This document shows positions 1 to 6,708 of a stretch of 27,978 nucleotides of DNA, in pieces (position 1 is the first letter of the stretch; each line of letters starts with the position of its first letter). The notes beneath the pieces are model-generated. The model was not told the origin of the DNA, did not search any database, and saw nothing but the letters and a program-made list of their open reading frames with translations. A program made the translations under genes and the position numbers. This stretch comes from Candidatus Woesearchaeota archaeon. GTDB taxonomy: Archaea > Nanobdellota > Nanobdellia > Woesearchaeales > UBA12501. The stretch is taken from contig WJJV01000116.1 in NCBI GenBank assembly GCA_014729495.1, positions 1 through 27,978 on the forward strand, in the 5' to 3' direction.

Positions 1-282
1 ACCAATAGCTCCCAGGACTCCCATTGATATGAATATAGAAGATACCTTTAAATTCTTCTTATTGAGGAAATTGATGTTCTCATAGAAATGATGCATGAAA
101 CCTGCCATGAATCCTGCTATTGCCTGAAGCAGAAGAACCACTGGCAAGACAACCATTGGGCTGTATCCCATCTCAATGAGAAGAGGAGTCATTATCGTTC
201 CGAAACCCATGCCCAGAACAATATCAACAACCTGCGCAAGCAGGGCAACAACAAATAGCAGGCTTATTATGAAAATGTCCAT
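1..282 (-). CDS. TauE/SafE family anion exporter, N-terminal part
   Basis: This is the first 94 codons of a membrane protein that runs off the left edge of the window. The start ATG at 282 is followed by a hydrophobic helix and then a VDIVLGMGFGTIMTPLLIE stretch. That segment resembles the first repeat of TauE/SafE (DUF81) permeases, which export sulfite, sulfoacetate or other small anions across the cytoplasmic membrane. A second hydrophobic segment (MVVLPVVLLLQAIAGFMAGF) follows, then a Lys/Asn-rich loop. A TATA box 25.5 bases upstream supports this start and predicts a leaderless mRNA. It is divergent from the YkgJ-like gene at 408. The substrate cannot be told from this fragment. Confidence 0.75.
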   Translation of the reverse strand, partial: MDIFIISLLFVVALLAQVVDIVLGMGFGTIMTPLLIEMGYSPMVVLPVVLLLQAIAGFMAGFMHHFYENINFLNKKNLKVSSIFISMGVLGAIG

Positions 283-303
283 GATATACGCAGTTGCAGT
301 GCA

Positions 304-311
304 AGTATAAA
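304..311 (-). promoter_or_regulatory. TATA box of the TauE/SafE gene
   Basis: On the minus strand this reads TTTATACT, centred 25.5 bases before the ATG at 282. That is the spacing of a leaderless archaeal promoter. Confidence 0.55.
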
Positions 312-377
312 TTAATTGTGGTCTGGATTCCAATGATATGCTGCATTAGGGAATTTTAATAGAATATATTCATAAAA

Positions 378-385
378 TATATTAA
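378..385 (+). promoter_or_regulatory. TATA box of the YkgJ-like gene at 408
   Basis: TATATTAA is centred 26.5 bases before the ATG at 408, so the mRNA is probably leaderless. It is divergent from the TATA box at 304-311 with about 70 bases between them, leaving room for a shared regulator. Confidence 0.55.
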
Positions 386-407
386 TATCCTGCAGTCTTC
401 TTATGCT

Positions 408-746
408 ATGATAACCTGTGATGACTGCAATGGCATGTGCTGCAGGAAACTTGCAGTGCATATAGACACTCCAAAGACAAAGGATGACTTTGAGGATATA
501 AAATGGTATCTCTATCATGAGGGCATCTCAGTCTATATAGACAATGAGGATGACTGGCTTGTCATGTTCCCGTCAAAATGCAGGCATCTTGCAAAGGATG
601 GAAGATGCGCAATCTATGACAACAGGCCTCCTGTATGCAGAGAGGCAGAAGTCAGTGAATGCGAGAGAAATATCAAAGAAATCAAGCATCTCTTCTCAGA
701 GCCAGAGGATCTTAACAATTATCTGAAAAAGAGAAAGAGATCATAG
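408..746 (+). CDS. YkgJ family cysteine cluster protein
   Basis: A 112-residue soluble protein with the cysteine layout of the YkgJ (UPF0153) family of putative Zn/Fe-binding proteins. An N-terminal cluster has C4, C7 and the pair C11-C12, followed by C58, C67, C77 and C85 around a CAIYDNRPPVC motif. That motif matches the family's C-x-IY-x-x-RP-x-x-C hallmark. The molecular role of the family is not firmly known; metal or Fe-S binding is inferred from the cysteines. The last 25 residues are Lys/Glu-rich. It converges on the pentapeptide-repeat gene with a 13-base gap. A larger YkgJ paralogue lies at 11402. Confidence 0.8.
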   Translation: MITCDDCNGMCCRKLAVHIDTPKTKDDFEDIKWYLYHEGISVYIDNEDDWLVMFPSKCRHLAKDGRCAIYDNRPPVCREAEVSECERNIKEIKHLFSEPEDLNNYLKKRKRS

Positions 747-759
747 AGAGCGCTTAATA

Positions 760-1425
760 TCAATATCCTCCATAAGGATTGTTCTCATTCTTCTTTCCGA
801 AGAACGGCCGGTCATAATCATATCTCTTATAGCTCTTTGGAACAGCCTGCTGCCTTTCATACTCGCTTCTAGGAAAATTCACTTCCTCTGCATTATACAG
901 ATTGACAGATCCTGTCATGTATGATCCTGAGGGGTTTATCTTATACACATTGGACATGTCAGTCTGAGATATTGTTGACTTCTCAAAAGAAGCTCCTTCA
1001 AGATTTGATCCTGACATGTTTGATCTGCTGATTGATGCTGATGAGAAATTGGCTTCTCTCAAGTCAAGTCCAGAAAGGTCGCCTGTTATGCTTGTTCCTG
1101 AGAAATCAGCTCCACGCAGAGAAGGTTCTTCAAGATGCATCCTCTGTATTGCATCCTCTATTTCTCCTGGTTTTTTCCTGTCATGACCCTGCTTGTCAAT
1201 CCTTATTATGTTTATCCTTCCCTTGTTGTCTATCCTTATGTCAAGAGGGCCTTTTATCTCTCCTTTTCTCAGCCTCTCAATTATACTGTTAATGGAGTCT
1301 TTACTGATGTTTCCTTTCTCATCAGCCCTCATGTCAAGGGGTTTTTCCTTCCTTCTCTTCTCTATCTCCAGAGCAAGGTCTTTTGATTTTCCCTGCATCC
1401 TGGAATCTTCTTTTTCATCATTCAT
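760..1425 (-). CDS. Pentapeptide-repeat protein with a duplicated N-terminal motif
   Basis: A 221-residue soluble protein. Residues ~104-150 contain pentapeptide repeats (for example LRGADFSG, LDLREANFS, GSNLEGASF), which fold into a right-handed quadrilateral helix in this superfamily. Before that is an imperfect duplication: KPLDMRADEKGNIS (~residue 29) and GPLDIRIDNKGRIN (~residue 59). The C-terminal ~50 residues are Tyr/Pro/Asn-rich, end in NPYGGY and look disordered. GAGGG about nine bases upstream is a plausible ribosome-binding site, and CATTTAAA at 1464-1471 could be the TATA box, giving a short leader. Some pentapeptide proteins mimic DNA and protect gyrase, but the repeat block here is short, so no function is claimed. 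Confidence 0.75.
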   Translation of the reverse strand: MNDEKEDSRMQGKSKDLALEIEKRRKEKPLDMRADEKGNISKDSINSIIERLRKGEIKGPLDIRIDNKGRINIIRIDKQGHDRKKPGEIEDAIQRMHLEEPSLRGADFSGTSITGDLSGLDLREANFSSASISRSNMSGSNLEGASFEKSTISQTDMSNVYKINPSGSYMTGSVNLYNAEEVNFPRSEYERQQAVPKSYKRYDYDRPFFGKKNENNPYGGY

Positions 1426-1514
1426 ATGGGTTCCCTCAATATACTATGCTTGTTATGTTTTCATCATTTAAAAAACCTTTGGCATTATATTGTCTTGGAT
1501 TTCAATAAGAAATG

Positions 1515-1522
1515 TTATAAAT
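1515..1522 (+). promoter_or_regulatory. TATA box of the MATE transporter gene
   Basis: TTATAAAT is centred about 25.5 bases before the ATG at 1544. It decides that start over an in-frame TTG at 1490. Confidence 0.55.
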
Positions 1523-1543
1523 GACCTCTCAGACAGCTGCTTT

Positions 1544-2899
1544 ATGGTAAAAGGGAAGGTTCTGAGATTTGCGAAAGACCCTAAGAAGGCATTGTTCACT
1601 CTTGCATGGCCCATACTTGTAGCCATGTTCGTGCAGGCCATGTATAATATTGTTGACACTGCTTTTGTCGGAAGGCTGGGAGCTGAGGCAATTGCAGCAC
1701 TGACATTTGCTTTCCCTCTATTCTTCATTTTCATAGCAATAAACTCAGGAATAGGCGCAGGCATAAGCTCTAAGATATCCAGGCTTGTGGGATCAGACAA
1801 GTACAAGGCTGCTGAGAATGCTTCTGTCCATGGCATAGGAATATCACTCTTTCTTGGGGTGATATTATTTGTTATTGGTTATCCATTCATTGATCCTGTA
1901 TTCTCTCTGCTTGGAGCATCAGAAGCTGTCCTTGAACTCTCAATAGATTACATGTCAATAATACTCCTTGGAGTGTTCTTCATATTCCCCTTGTTCGCTA
2001 TAAATAATATATTCATAGGCCAGGGAGACACAAAGACTCCCATGAAGATACAGGTGGCCACATTGCTCCTTAATATAATCCTTGACCCTATATTCATATA
2101 TATCCTTGGATTTGGAGTAAAGGGAGCTGCGATAGCGACTGTTTCATCATTTGCAGCAGGAGTAATTATGTCTGTATACTATCTCAGGCATGCCCAGATC
2201 AGGCCAAGGATGGAGTCTTTCAAGTTCTCATGCAGGGTATGCTGGGATATAATGAAAGTTGGAGCTCCTGCAAGCCTCACAATGCTAGTTATGTCATTCT
2301 ATTTCATGGCAATAAACAGGATAATGGTTTATTTCGGAACAGACTATGTTGCTGCATTCGGCGTAGCATCAAGGCTTGAGAGCCTTGCTGTCATGCCTGT
2401 TGTGGCTTTCTCGATCTCCCTTCTGACTCTTACAGGCATGTTCTATGGAGCAAAGAAGCATTATCTCCTGAAGAGCACAATAAAATATGCTGTGAAAGTG
2501 GGTGTTCTGATAACATCTCTTGTAGGGGCCCTCTTCTTCATAGCACCTTCGCTTTTCATGAGGATATTCACTGCTGACATATCACTGATTTATATTGGAG
2601 CATCATACATAAGGGTCAATGTTTTCTCATTCCCTCTGATTGCTGTAGGGATGATGATTGGAAGGGCATTGCAGGGAATGGGATATGGAGTGCCCAGCCT
2701 TGTGATAAACCTTGTAAGGGTATTCATTGTAGCCATACCTCTTGCATCATTATTTGTTTTCTACCTTGGATTAGGGTATCTGTCAATAGCAGCAGCCATG
2801 ATTCTTGGAGGGCTGGCCTCATCTTCTCTTGCTGTTGCTTGGATAACTCTCACTCTCAGAAGGCTCAACAGCAAGCATTCCCGGCAAAAGGCGCGATGA
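1544..2899 (+). CDS. MATE family multidrug/Na+ antiporter
   Basis: A 451-residue membrane protein of about 12 transmembrane helices. The N-terminal sequence (ALFTLAWPILVAMFVQAMYN followed by IVDTAFVGRLG) is the classic first MATE helix with the VDTxFVG motif. The second half repeats the fold (VGAPASLTMLVMSFYFMAIN), and IGRALQGMGYG is also typical. MATE proteins export cationic drugs or metabolites in exchange for H+ or Na+. The NorM/DinF branch and substrate cannot be fixed from sequence alone. The reading frame is open from a TTG at 1490, but a leaderless promoter and the family N-terminus favour ATG 1544. The C-terminus is basic. It is transcribed alone; the next 250 bases hold a palindromic element. 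Confidence 0.9.
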   Translation: MVKGKVLRFAKDPKKALFTLAWPILVAMFVQAMYNIVDTAFVGRLGAEAIAALTFAFPLFFIFIAINSGIGAGISSKISRLVGSDKYKAAENASVHGIGISLFLGVILFVIGYPFIDPVFSLLGASEAVLELSIDYMSIILLGVFFIFPLFAINNIFIGQGDTKTPMKIQVATLLLNIILDPIFIYILGFGVKGAAIATVSSFAAGVIMSVYYLRHAQIRPRMESFKFSCRVCWDIMKVGAPASLTMLVMSFYFMAINRIMVYFGTDYVAAFGVASRLESLAVMPVVAFSISLLTLTGMFYGAKKHYLLKSTIKYAVKVGVLITSLVGALFFIAPSLFMRIFTADISLIYIGASYIRVNVFSFPLIAVGMMIGRALQGMGYGVPSLVINLVRVFIVAIPLASLFVFYLGLGYLSIAAAMILGGLASSSLAVAWITLTLRRLNSKHSRQKAR

Positions 2900-2952
2900 A
2901 GGATGATTGATGAACAAATTATTGAAAATGGCAGCAAGCCATTCTCAAGACT

Positions 2953-3153
2953 AAAAATTTGACCATCTAAAGATAATGCCGAATCGCAAGCTCGTCTGGC
3001 ATTATCAGACTTGCAAATTCTTTCGAATTTGCAAGTAAAATGCAGTCCATTAATACTTTGAGCTCTGCTCAAAGGGGAAGACCTCCTTTAGATGTTGACA
3101 CCCTGCTTTCGGGTGGGGTTAGGATTTGCTTACAAGATAATGGTCAAATTTTT
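2953..3153. repeat. Multi-hairpin palindromic element D
   Basis: A 201-base segment is closed by a perfect 14-bp terminal inverted repeat: AAAAATTTGACCAT at 2953-2966 and its complement at 3140-3153. Inside are consecutive hairpins: GATAATGCC 2972-2980 with 2998-3006; ACTTGCAAATTC 3009-3020 with 3025-3036 (12 bp, TTTC loop); CTTTGAGC 3056-3063 with 3067-3074 (TCT loop); and a CACCC/GGGTG hairpin near 3100-3116. The fold is a closed stem with several branches. The start AAAAATTTG is also the stem of the inner hairpin in arrays A and B. It could be a structured RNA, a MITE-like remnant or a recombination site. No protein is credible here. Confidence 0.7.
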
Positions 3154-3167
3154 ATTATCCATCCAGA

Positions 3168-3635
3168 TCATACAAAGACTTTTCCTATGAATTCTCCCAC
3201 AAAATGGGTTATGATTATCACAATGATTGCAATTGCCATATGCTCCAGCACTGCTTTCCATTTGTTCTCATTGGTTGTGAAATAACTGAGTATTCCAAGA
3301 AGACCTAATCCCCAGATAATTCCAGCTATTATTGCAGAGTTCAGGTCAAGCAGCAGGACAGGAACCGCGAATGTGAGCGCAAAGACAAATTTTGAGACCC
3401 ATGTTGAGATTGTCGCTTTCCATATGTCTGCTGGCGTGTTCTTTTTCTGGGATTCCTCTGATATATGGATTCCCAATGCATCTGAGAAAGCATCTGCAAT
3501 AGCTATAGTCAGGATTCCTCCAATAACAACCATTTTTGAATGCGTTCCGGAATTCAGGCCGACCATAAGGCCTAGAGTGGTTATGATTCCAGAAGTAAGC
3601 CCAAAGCAGAAACCGATCTTCACTGAACGCTTCAT
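3168..3635 (-). CDS. VIT1/CCC1-like small membrane protein
   Basis: A 155-residue protein with about five hydrophobic helices. After GIITTLGLMVGLNSG comes an amphipathic segment, IAIADAFSDALGIHISEES. The ADA...S...G-x-x-x-S-E-E-S pattern matches the first helices and cytosolic acidic motif of the VIT1/CCC1 family, which moves Fe2+ or Mn2+. The protein lacks the long cytosolic metal-binding loop of plant VIT1, like many short prokaryotic members. Metal transport is inferred. The start at 3635 (MKRSVKIGFCFG) is preferred over in-frame starts further upstream because a TATA box lies 26.5 bases before it. Array A begins about 100 bases upstream. Confidence 0.7.
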   Translation of the reverse strand: MKRSVKIGFCFGLTSGIITTLGLMVGLNSGTHSKMVVIGGILTIAIADAFSDALGIHISEESQKKNTPADIWKATISTWVSKFVFALTFAVPVLLLDLNSAIIAGIIWGLGLLGILSYFTTNENKWKAVLEHMAIAIIVIIITHFVGEFIGKVFV

Positions 3636-3657
3636 AATGGTATTGGTGGTCTTAATA

Positions 3658-3665
3658 TTTATATA
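3658..3665 (-). promoter_or_regulatory. TATA box of the VIT-like gene
   Basis: On the minus strand this reads TATATAAA, 26.5 bases before the ATG at 3635, indicating a leaderless transcript. Confidence 0.55.
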
Positions 3666-3740
3666 TTTTGTGATTAATTGGAAGATCATGCTGGCTTCCT
3701 CCACCCTAAGTTTGTTCTCTTATTAGAATAACTTACTCTT

Positions 3741-4202
3741 TGTCTCGCCGATAAGCACAAAGAACCTGAACACTGAGGGTGGTGATGGCTTACTCAGAAA
3801 GTATAGCTTTAGTATTTCTCCTGGCCTCTCCGATCAGACGCTGCTAATCCGAAATCGGAGAGGTGGCTATGCCTGTGACTTGTTTGTATTGCACTTTCCT
3901 CCTAGCCTCTCCGATCAGATGCTGCTAACCTGATATCGGAGAGGTGGCACTGAATCTTGGATTCAGCACAGCAGCAATAGTTGAGGCAACAGCAACACGA
4001 ACGAATACTGAGTGCAGAGGAAATTCCCGTTACGCAAGTTCGGGAATTTCCTTTGCGAATACGGTAAAAATTTGTGAAGCAAATTTTTAACGGTGTATGA
4101 GTTCTGGGTTGTTGCTGTTGCCGCAAAAACCAAAACCTCTCTCTGACTACATCTGAATCACTTATTGTTCTTACGAATGCAAAGCATTTTCTGTTGTTGC
4201 CG
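3741..4202 (+). repeat. Repeat array A: three hairpin units plus nested palindrome
   Basis: This fills the gap between the VIT-like gene and the dus gene. Three related units start near 3743, 3821 and 3901, about 80 bases apart. Units 2 and 3 have perfect 10-bp stems CCTCTCCGAT/ATCGGAGAGG (3825-3834 with 3854-3863; 3906-3915 with 3935-3944) around 19-base loops containing a (A)CGCTGCTAA or TGCTGCTAA motif, and are followed by TGGC. Unit 1 is a decayed copy with the other loop type (AAGCACAAAGAACC). A small hairpin CTGAATC-ttg-GATTCAG (3950-3966) follows, then the nested palindrome at 3985-4122. The array ends near a GTTGTTGCC at 4193. No coding sequence is credible in it. Confidence 0.85.
3985..4122 (+). 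other. Nested palindrome of array A with hairpin core
   Basis: The outer stem is GGCAACAGCAAC (3985-3996) paired perfectly with GTTGCTGTTGCC (4111-4122). Inside are an 11-bp perfect hairpin GGAAATTCCCG (4019-4029) with CGGGAATTTCC (4041-4051), and a 9-bp hairpin AAAAATTTG (4066-4074) with CAAATTTTT (4080-4088). The inner 92 bases (4006-4097) match 21763-21854 in array B with about three differences. Conservation across nearly 18 kb in a non-coding region points to function or recent mobility. Confidence 0.8.
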
Positions 4203-4268
4203 GCATAAAGTTAAGAAACTCTCCAATCTTTTATGAACTCATTATCATTTCAAGATTCTTTGCTCTGT

Positions 4269-5222
4269 TCAGGTATTAGAATAAATGCTTAATATCTCAT
4301 CTACTGTCTGAGAGCGCATTAATTTATCTCTTAAGCTTCTTGCTCCTCTAAGCCCTTTTGTGAACCACATTGCCTGCTGCCTGAGCTCTGTGAATGCCCT
4401 CACCTTCTCGTGCTTTTTGTAGTACTTCAGGAATCTCATGAAAGAATCAATCTTCTCCTGTTCTGTGGGTTCTGGAAGTCCCTGGCCTGTCTCAAGCAGT
4501 GCCTTGATCCCTCTGAATATCAATGGATTTCCTATGGCACCCCTTCCTACCATGATAGCGTCGCATCTTGTCTGCTCCATCATGGCTTTTGCTGTTCCTG
4601 GCACAAAGATATCACCATTTCCTATGATTGGGACATTGGCCTGTTCTTTTGCCTTCATTATCTCATCCCAGTCTGCTTTGCCTGAATACTTCTGCTTCTT
4701 TGTCCTTGCATGTATAGTGATTGCATCAATCCCCAGATCTTCAAGTATCCGGACTATCTCCAGTGTCTTAATTGACTTCTCATCCCAGCCTGTTCTTATC
4801 TTAGCAGTCACTGGCTTGTTTGTTGCAGAGATGACCGGAGCGATTGCTTTCTCTATTTGCTCTGGATGTTTTGCAAAGAAAGCTCCAGCCTGTATTGCAA
4901 GAGCATCCTTTTCCGGACAGCCCAGATTGATGTCAATGACATCAGAGAATTCATCTATAATCCTTGTGGCCTCTTCCATAAGCTTCCGGTCAGATCCTAG
5001 AAGCTGAGTGCTTATCGGCTTCTCTTCCTTCAGATAGCATGTCCTGCTTATTATCTTCTCTGGATTGGCAACTACCTGATTGCATACAAGCATTGGTGTT
5101 GTAACCATTCCTGCTCCTGCTTCCCTGCAAAGAAGCCTGAATGATGCGCAGTTAACTGCAGCCATGGGTGCCAGTATAACAGGTGTTTCTATCTTTACCT
5201 TGCCTATACTTAGAGGTTCCAT
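4269..5222 (-). CDS. dus: tRNA-dihydrouridine synthase (Dus family)
   Basis: A 317-residue FMN-dependent TIM-barrel enzyme that reduces uridines in the tRNA D-loop to dihydrouridine. Family motifs appear in order: VILAPMAAVN at the N-terminus (FMN binding), IDINLGCPEKDA with the catalytic cysteine in GCP, AKIRTGWD, the ITIHARTKKQKYSGKADW segment that contacts tRNA and flavin, IGNGDI, and MVGRGAIGNP (FMN phosphate loop). The C-terminal helical region (FTELRQQAMWFTKGL) is the tRNA-recognition part. Length and motifs are closest to the DusB/archaeal Dus type; the modified position cannot be assigned. The start is supported by a TATA box 26.5 bases upstream. It is transcribed separately from the eS1-ferredoxin operon. 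Confidence 0.9.
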   Translation of the reverse strand: MEPLSIGKVKIETPVILAPMAAVNCASFRLLCREAGAGMVTTPMLVCNQVVANPEKIISRTCYLKEEKPISTQLLGSDRKLMEEATRIIDEFSDVIDINLGCPEKDALAIQAGAFFAKHPEQIEKAIAPVISATNKPVTAKIRTGWDEKSIKTLEIVRILEDLGIDAITIHARTKKQKYSGKADWDEIMKAKEQANVPIIGNGDIFVPGTAKAMMEQTRCDAIMVGRGAIGNPLIFRGIKALLETGQGLPEPTEQEKIDSFMRFLKYYKKHEKVRAFTELRQQAMWFTKGLRGARSLRDKLMRSQTVDEILSIYSNT

Positions 5223-5244
5223 ATCAATTCAAGAAATAAGGGGT

Positions 5245-5252
5245 TATATAAA
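5245..5252 (-). promoter_or_regulatory. TATA box of dus
   Basis: On the minus strand this reads TTTATATA, centred 26.5 bases before the dus ATG at 5222. It sits in the 33-base gap after the ferredoxin gene, so dus probably has its own leaderless transcript. Confidence 0.55.
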
Positions 5253-5255
5253 GAT

Positions 5256-5468
5256 TTACTCATCAATTATCCTGATAGCATTTTCAGGGCACTGGCTTTC
5301 GCATGCCCTGCAGCCAATGCACTGGTCAGGTCTTTTCACAACTGCTTTAGTCCCTTCAAGAACAAATACTTCCATAGGACAGATCTCGATGCAGGTATTG
5401 CATCCTGTGCATTTCTTATCATCAACAACAGGATAAGGTTTTTTTGGCTCTTTGTTGTCTTCTGCCAT
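5256..5468 (-). CDS. 2[4Fe-4S] ferredoxin
   Basis: A 70-residue soluble electron carrier with two complete 4Fe-4S motifs. The first is C20-x2-C23-x2-C26-x3-C30-P and the second is C50-x2-C53-x2-C56-x3-C60-P. The first ~16 residues are charged and Pro/Lys-rich. It starts 10 bases after the eS1 stop codon and is very likely cotranscribed with it. This pairing of a redox carrier with a ribosomal protein is not obviously functional. Candidate partners elsewhere in the window are the two radical SAM enzymes, which need low-potential electrons, but that link is inference only. Confidence 0.9.
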   Translation of the reverse strand: MAEDNKEPKKPYPVVDDKKCTGCNTCIEICPMEVFVLEGTKAVVKRPDQCIGCRACESQCPENAIRIIDE

Positions 5469-5478
5469 CTTAATCTTC

Positions 5479-6312
5479 TTAGTTTTCAGTCTTGGTTGTA
5501 TTGCCTTCTTCCTTTTTAGGCTCTTTCTCAGAATTATCCTGATCTGGTTTTTCCTCAGCTTTCTTCTTTGCAGCAGGCTTCTTTTCTTTGTCTGCTTCTT
5601 TCACTTCTTTTGCAGGAGCTTCTTTCTTGACAGAATCCTCAGTCACTTCTGCCTGATTATCTTCAGTCTTCTTCTCTGCTTGCGCATCCTGCTGCTCAGA
5701 AGTATCTTCACTTTCCTGCTCTGTTGATTCCTCTTTCTCAAAGCTGAGGATCCTTATCTCACATGTCCTGAGAGGATAGGTCTTGCTGAGAATATCCTTG
5801 AGATCCTTCTGTATCCTGTGGTTCACAGTATCCTGTAGAAGCTTATCGCTTGGATTCTTCTTTATCCTGACAACAAGGTACTCTTTTGCTTTCTTTCTCA
5901 AAGCTGTTGATACAGAACCAGTCACATTGTTCCTTGTTATTATGAGCGGCTTGACCCTCACTTTCTTGTTGTCAGCAGTCAGGCAGAGGAATGAATCATC
6001 TACTCTCTGCCTTCCTCTCCTTACGAATCTCTTTATTGATGATGGTATAAGCTCGAACTTCTTTACACTTGTATATGCAGTATCTCCCATGACCCTGCTT
6101 ACCTCAAAGGTCATATTGATATTCTGCTTTTTCATGTCCCTTGTGAGATGCATGAGATTTACAGTGACAGTCCTATCCTTAGCCATGCCAGGCTCTAAAG
6201 CAGGTGTCTCTCCCAGAAGCTGTTCATTGAACATCTTAGGGGCAATTATCTTATGCCATCGCTTCTTCTTCCAGACATCAACCACTCCGGACTTTTGTTT
6301 AGCTTTTGCCAT
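5479..6312 (-). CDS. rps3ae: Ribosomal protein eS1 (S3Ae) with long charged tail
   Basis: Residues 1-192 form a complete archaeal/eukaryotic eS1 (S3Ae) protein of the small ribosomal subunit platform. Recognisable segments are VDVWKKKRWHKIIAPKMFNE, then LLGETPALEPGMAKDRTVTV, then RRGRQRVDDSFLC and YPLRTCEIRIL. From about residue 193 to 277 there is an extra low-complexity tail of Glu, Lys, Gln, Asp and Ala with KEAPAK and KKPAAKKK runs. Archaeal eS1 is usually around 190-220 residues, so the tail is an addition. A frameshift is unlikely because the frame stays open and is strongly biased to charged residues. A TATA box lies 30 bases upstream. The ferredoxin gene follows in the same operon. 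Confidence 0.92.
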   Translation of the reverse strand: MAKAKQKSGVVDVWKKKRWHKIIAPKMFNEQLLGETPALEPGMAKDRTVTVNLMHLTRDMKKQNINMTFEVSRVMGDTAYTSVKKFELIPSSIKRFVRRGRQRVDDSFLCLTADNKKVRVKPLIITRNNVTGSVSTALRKKAKEYLVVRIKKNPSDKLLQDTVNHRIQKDLKDILSKTYPLRTCEIRILSFEKEESTEQESEDTSEQQDAQAEKKTEDNQAEVTEDSVKKEAPAKEVKEADKEKKPAAKKKAEEKPDQDNSEKEPKKEEGNTTKTEN

Positions 6313-6338
6313 TAGAATATATACGGGAAAAAAGGGGG

Positions 6339-6346
6339 TTTATAAA
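6339..6346 (-). promoter_or_regulatory. TATA box of the eS1-ferredoxin operon
   Basis: TTTATAAA is centred about 30 bases before the eS1 ATG at 6312, giving a leader of only about four bases. Confidence 0.5.
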
Positions 6347-6369
6347 GATTTCGCAATGAAACCCTGAAC

Positions 6370-6708
6370 TTACTGCTTTAAAGTGTGAAAACCATGCCTT
6401 TCAAAATATAGGTGCAGTCCGCACCATCCATAAGGCATTCTAACAGTCTCATAAAGGGTATCCTTGTCATATTCTGCTGTTATCCTGTTGTCAAGATCGC
6501 TTTTTCCTAGGGTTTCAGCATATAAAATGATCTTTCTGAGTCTTCCATTGTTTTCTTCAATATCTAGAGCAAGAGGTATCCTTGGCTTTTCTGAATGTGG
6601 GAAAGGCCTCTTAACTCCTCCTTTGCTGTTTAATCTTGCCACGCACTCCTCAAGGTGTGTTATATCATCATTCTGGTCATGTTTATAAGAAAGTTCTATT
6701 CTCTTCAT
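6370..6708 (-). CDS. Unknown protein translationally coupled to gyrB
   Basis: A 112-residue soluble protein of no family I recognise. It has an acidic N-terminal part, a basic Pro-rich middle (KGGVKRPFPHSEKPRIPLAL) and a Tyr/Trp/His-rich end (MPYGWCGLHLYFERHGFH). There is no signal peptide or membrane segment. Its ATG overlaps the gyrB stop by one base (TAATG), so it is almost certainly translated with gyrB. The coupling suggests a link to gyrase or DNA metabolism but does not show one. No gyrA is present in the window. Confidence 0.65.
   Translation of the reverse strand: MKRIELSYKHDQNDDITHLEECVARLNSKGGVKRPFPHSEKPRIPLALDIEENNGRLRKIILYAETLGKSDLDNRITAEYDKDTLYETVRMPYGWCGLHLYFERHGFHTLKQ

Noticed and set aside
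3040..3285. Open frame of 81 codons on the plus strand
   Set aside because: It runs through the hairpins of element D and then antisense to the VIT-like gene; the peptide has no family features.
3902..4126. Minus-strand reading frames in the arrays (also 21454-21669 and 27664-27867) with similar peptides such as HLSDIRLAAS and HLANIALAAS
   Set aside because: The likeness follows from the conserved hairpin bases. Unit spacing (79-85 bases) breaks the frame from unit to unit, and the frames have Cys and Gln runs from CAA/CAG repeats and no ribosome-binding site with a sensible start.
3741..4202. CRISPR array
   Set aside because: Units are only three, are imperfect, and the sequence between them is conserved rather than unique. 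No cas genes are present.
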